DNA from: Breznakia pachnodae
Lineage (GTDB): Bacteria > Bacillota_I > Bacilli_A > Erysipelotrichales > Erysipelotrichaceae
Direction: 5' to 3'
DNA length: 64,000 nt
Assembly: GCF_030814225.1 (NCBI RefSeq)
Contig: NZ_JAUSUR010000001.1
Coordinates: 248,001-312,000, forward strand
Shown: positions 61,844 through 64,000 of the stretch, in pieces
Layout: each line of letters begins with the position of its first letter
Numbering within the stretch: position 1 is the first letter of the stretch
Translations under genes and position numbers: made by a program
The notes under the pieces: model-generated
The model's input: only the letters and a program-made list of their open reading frames with translations
Told to the model about the DNA's origin: nothing
Databases searched by the model: none

Positions 61844-62647
61844 CTATTCACTCATCGAACGTGATTTTTTGGCACACGCATCCATTGCTTTCGCAACAAT
61901 CTCATACAAACCTTCTTGCTCCAACACATTTACTGCTTCAATTGTAGTTCCATTTGGGCTACAAACATTCTTTTTAAGCTGATCTGGTGTCTCATCTGAT
62001 TCCATCACCATTGTTGCGGCTCCAACAACCGTCTGCGCAGCCAACTTCTTAGCAACTTCATAAGTAAGTCCCTGATTCATTGCTTCCTTAATAATCGCAT
62101 CAATGAACATAAACACATAAGCTGGACTGGATCCACTTGTTGCAATAATTGTATGAAACATATCTTCGCTTATTTCTTCAACTACGCCAACAGCAGAAAA
62201 CAACTTCATTACAAAGTGTTTTTCATCTTCACTTACTTCAGGACTCGCACAAATACCACTTGCCCCTTTATTTACAAATACTGGTGTGTTTGGCATTACT
62301 CGAATCACTTTTAATTGTTCCTGCTGGAATAATCCTTTGATTTTCTCAATTGTCATTCCAGCTGCTATACTAACAATCACTTTTCCCACATCTGTTTTAG
62401 GCAATGTTTCAATTACCTCTTTAAACTGGTAGGGCTTGATTGCCAGTATAATATAATCACATAACTCATAGAGTTCATTGTTGTTATCACATACATGGAT
62501 ATGATAAGTGTCTTTTAAACGACTTCTTGTTGTTTCTGTTGGTGTGTATACATAAATATCATCTGCATTTATAATTCCTGCACTTAATATTCCTAAAAGA
62601 ATTGCTTCTCCCATATTTCCACAACCGATAAATCCTAATTTTTTCAT
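61844..62647 (-). CDS. proC: Pyrroline-5-carboxylate reductase
   Basis: A 267-residue NAD(P)H enzyme making proline from pyrroline-5-carboxylate. N-terminal Rossmann motif KKLGFIGCGNMGEAILLG; middle IVSIAAGMTIEKIKGLF and VIRVMPNTPVFVNKGASGI; C-terminal ATSGSSPAYVFMFIDAIIKEA and VCSPNGTTIEAVNVLE, all diagnostic. ATG 62647 with TAGGTGATAGTA is used; the upstream in-frame GTG is inside that site. First gene of a three-gene unit. Confidence 0.94.
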   Translation of the reverse strand: MKKLGFIGCGNMGEAILLGILSAGIINADDIYVYTPTETTRSRLKDTYHIHVCDNNNELYELCDYIILAIKPYQFKEVIETLPKTDVGKVIVSIAAGMTIEKIKGLFQQEQLKVIRVMPNTPVFVNKGASGICASPEVSEDEKHFVMKLFSAVGVVEEISEDMFHTIIATSGSSPAYVFMFIDAIIKEAMNQGLTYEVAKKLAAQTVVGAATMVMESDETPDQLKKNVCSPNGTTIEAVNVLEQEGLYEIVAKAMDACAKKSRSMSE

Positions 62648-62708
62648 TACTATCACCTAGTAACATTCTATCTTTTTTTCAAGGTAAAGTCTACCAAAGT
62701 AAAGAAAA

Positions 62709-62730
62709 AGATAAGAGTTTTCTCTTATCT
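62709..62730 (-). terminator. Intrinsic terminator of the bactofilin-like operon
   Basis: AGATAAGAG (62709-62717) and CTCTTATCT (62722-62730), four-base loop, with a T-rich run on the minus strand. Confidence 0.8.
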
Positions 62731-62742
62731 AAAAGTATGCAA

Positions 62743-63360
62743 TTATATCCTTTCGATTCGACAATCACCTTCAATGTTCATCACATCGCAAGTAGAATCA
62801 ACAACCAATAAGCCATCACAGATAACCGTATTTACTTTACAGTGATTTGTTAAAGTAATCTCATTTGCACTAATTGTATCACATTTTAAAACTGATGCTT
62901 TTAATGTTGTACATTCGATATTCACTAGTTTATTGGCTGGTGCTGTTCTTATAATTAGTTGAGTCAGATTAAATCCCTGAGCAATCTCAATATCATCGCC
63001 CATCATCTGATTTCCTTTTACTTTACCATTAATTCTAATACGATCAGCATTAATTTCACCATCATTATCCAACGAACCATTTACTGTAATCTGATTTGCA
63101 TAAATTACTCCTCGATCACTTTTCAGCATGCCATTTACAGTCATATGATCACCTTTAATATCACCATCACTCTTCAAAGAACCTGATACAACCAGTCTTC
63201 CTGTTTCTAGATTTTTTTCAAATTTTGCCATTCCAGTGATTGTAACATCCTCTGCATTCACATCACCCATAAATTTTGCACTACCAGTTACATTAATACG
63301 CCCATAGTCTCCACCCATGCTTTTTTCTGCACCAGTAACTCTAATATCTCTTTTTGTCAT
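62743..63360 (-). CDS. Bactofilin-like polymer-forming protein
   Basis: A 205-residue right-handed beta-helix protein made of about 11 short turns of the type INVTGSAKFMGDV, VTITGMAKFEKNL, LVVSGSLKSDGDI, MTVNGMLKSDRGV, RIRINGKVKGNQM. Hydrophobic residues at every other position and G at the turn are those of bactofilins (YhbE/YhbF type), which polymerise without nucleotide. It lies 12 bases after a YhbD-like regulator gene, the same pairing as in Bacillus yhbD-yhbEF. Confidence 0.82.
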   Translation of the reverse strand: MTKRDIRVTGAEKSMGGDYGRINVTGSAKFMGDVNAEDVTITGMAKFEKNLETGRLVVSGSLKSDGDIKGDHMTVNGMLKSDRGVIYANQITVNGSLDNDGEINADRIRINGKVKGNQMMGDDIEIAQGFNLTQLIIRTAPANKLVNIECTTLKASVLKCDTISANEITLTNHCKVNTVICDGLLVVDSTCDVMNIEGDCRIERI

Positions 63361-63372
63361 TTTATTATCCTC

Positions 63373-63993
63373 CTAAATTAAGTTTTTAAACTTCATTTTA
63401 AATTCATCATTTACATCTCTTAACTGAATTCTCGTAATGATATTACAACGATTATCCATGTAAAATTCTTTTATGCCATTTCCAACAACCAACAGATAAT
63501 GCTGATCATATTCGAAGATTACTATTTCGTAATCTACAGAAGTAATATTCTTTATAATAGCAGCATTATTCTTCAACAATTTCTCTATATCTTTATCTTT
63601 TAGATGTGGAGTTACTTTCGTATGAAGTCCATAAAGAATCACCAAATCAGTATATTGCAGACTTTCTTTTTGTAATAGCGCTTTATACATACTTACAAAG
63701 CTTTCACTTACAATTCCCTGCTGATATAAAACACTTTCTTCAACTACATTATTACTCATTAACTCTGGTGATAACATTACTGCCATCTCCTCAAGCGAAT
63801 AATAGTCTTTTAACTCTTGGATTGTATTGATTCGCTCTAAAATCTTTTCTTTAGGAAACACCGTTTCCTGTCCTGTATAACTTGATTGTTTCACAAACCA
63901 TTCTTCTGGTATTAATCCAAATCGCTTCCATCGATACAACTGCCCATACGAGATACCTGTGATTTTTAAAAGTTCTTTCTTTGTAATCGACAT
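63373..63993 (-). CDS. YhbD-like (DUF4004) MerR-type HTH protein
   Basis: A 206-residue protein with an N-terminal MerR-like helix-turn-helix (TKKELLKITGISYGQLYRWKRFGLIPEEWF, residues 4-33), the wing SSYTGQETVFPKEKILERINTIQEL, and a C-terminal alpha/beta domain of unknown function. It resembles B. subtilis YhbD, whose gene also precedes bactofilin genes, so it probably regulates the operon or works with the polymer. ATG 63993 with AGGTAAT directly at the window edge. Confidence 0.78.
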   Translation of the reverse strand: MSITKKELLKITGISYGQLYRWKRFGLIPEEWFVKQSSYTGQETVFPKEKILERINTIQELKDYYSLEEMAVMLSPELMSNNVVEESVLYQQGIVSESFVSMYKALLQKESLQYTDLVILYGLHTKVTPHLKDKDIEKLLKNNAAIIKNITSVDYEIVIFEYDQHYLLVVGNGIKEFYMDNRCNIITRIQLRDVNDEFKMKFKNLI

Positions 63994-64000
63994 ATTACCT

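Overview
The window reads as chromosomal DNA of a low-GC, AT-rich Firmicute. Strong AGGAGG ribosome-binding sites, TTGACA/TATAAT promoters, a T-box leader, BglG/LicT antitermination, a class I fructose-bisphosphate aldolase, PTS operons and a surface protein with an N-P-x-T-G-like sorting signal fit a gut Erysipelotrichia-type organism. That placement is inference from gene content; no rRNA is present. No integrase, transposase or CRISPR array was seen.

Layout. 1-9 kb: the start of a phosphohexomutase, a methyltransferase beside a large palindromic element, an XRE repressor with two membrane proteins and a clear operator, class I aldolase, glycerol kinase, an M42 peptidase with a GIY-YIG protein, MsrA and a DnaQ-type exonuclease. 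9.6-10.8 kb: a 1.1-kb gene-free block built of degenerate tandem repeats, probably a structured purine-rich RNA on the minus strand. 10.8-20 kb: a LytTR regulator with a LiaF-like protein, MarR, citrate synthase, a C45 peptidase, a DsbA-like protein, tRNA-His, a membrane MutS-like ATPase, and an MFS efflux pump behind a leader-peptide attenuator. 20-29 kb: an ankyrin protein with an EF-G paralogue behind a second leader peptide plus terminator, a U32 protein, redox enzymes, a lipoprotein and an rRNA-type methyltransferase.

29.4-35.5 kb: a 1586-residue isopeptide-domain surface adhesin, preceded by a sigma factor that carries its own transmembrane segment and ectodomain. 35.7-40.1 kb: a beta-glucoside PTS operon (licT, PTS IIBCA, family 1 glycosidase) with two RAT/terminator switches. 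40.1-49.5 kb: a complete histidine operon (hisZGDCBHAFIE plus a PHP histidinol phosphatase and a HAD phosphatase) under a histidine T-box whose CAC specifier matches the tRNA-His at 16.7 kb. 49.5-54.3 kb: a bacteriocin-like export locus (C39 peptidase ABC transporter, accessory protein, HlyD-type adaptor, small membrane peptides and an unusual tryptophan-rich precursor). 54.4-59.1 kb: a GntR-controlled lactose/cellobiose-type PTS operon with a MupG-like phospho-muramidase. 59.2-64 kb: a DUF885 lipoprotein, a YitT protein, ProC, a bactofilin-like protein and its YhbD-like regulator.

The strongest candidates for something undescribed are the repeat RNA at 9.6-10.7 kb, which has an orphan relative of its loop motif at 20.2 kb; the membrane-tethered sigma factor with its adhesin; the bacteriocin locus; and the two leader-peptide attenuators upstream of the efflux pump and the EF-G paralogue.
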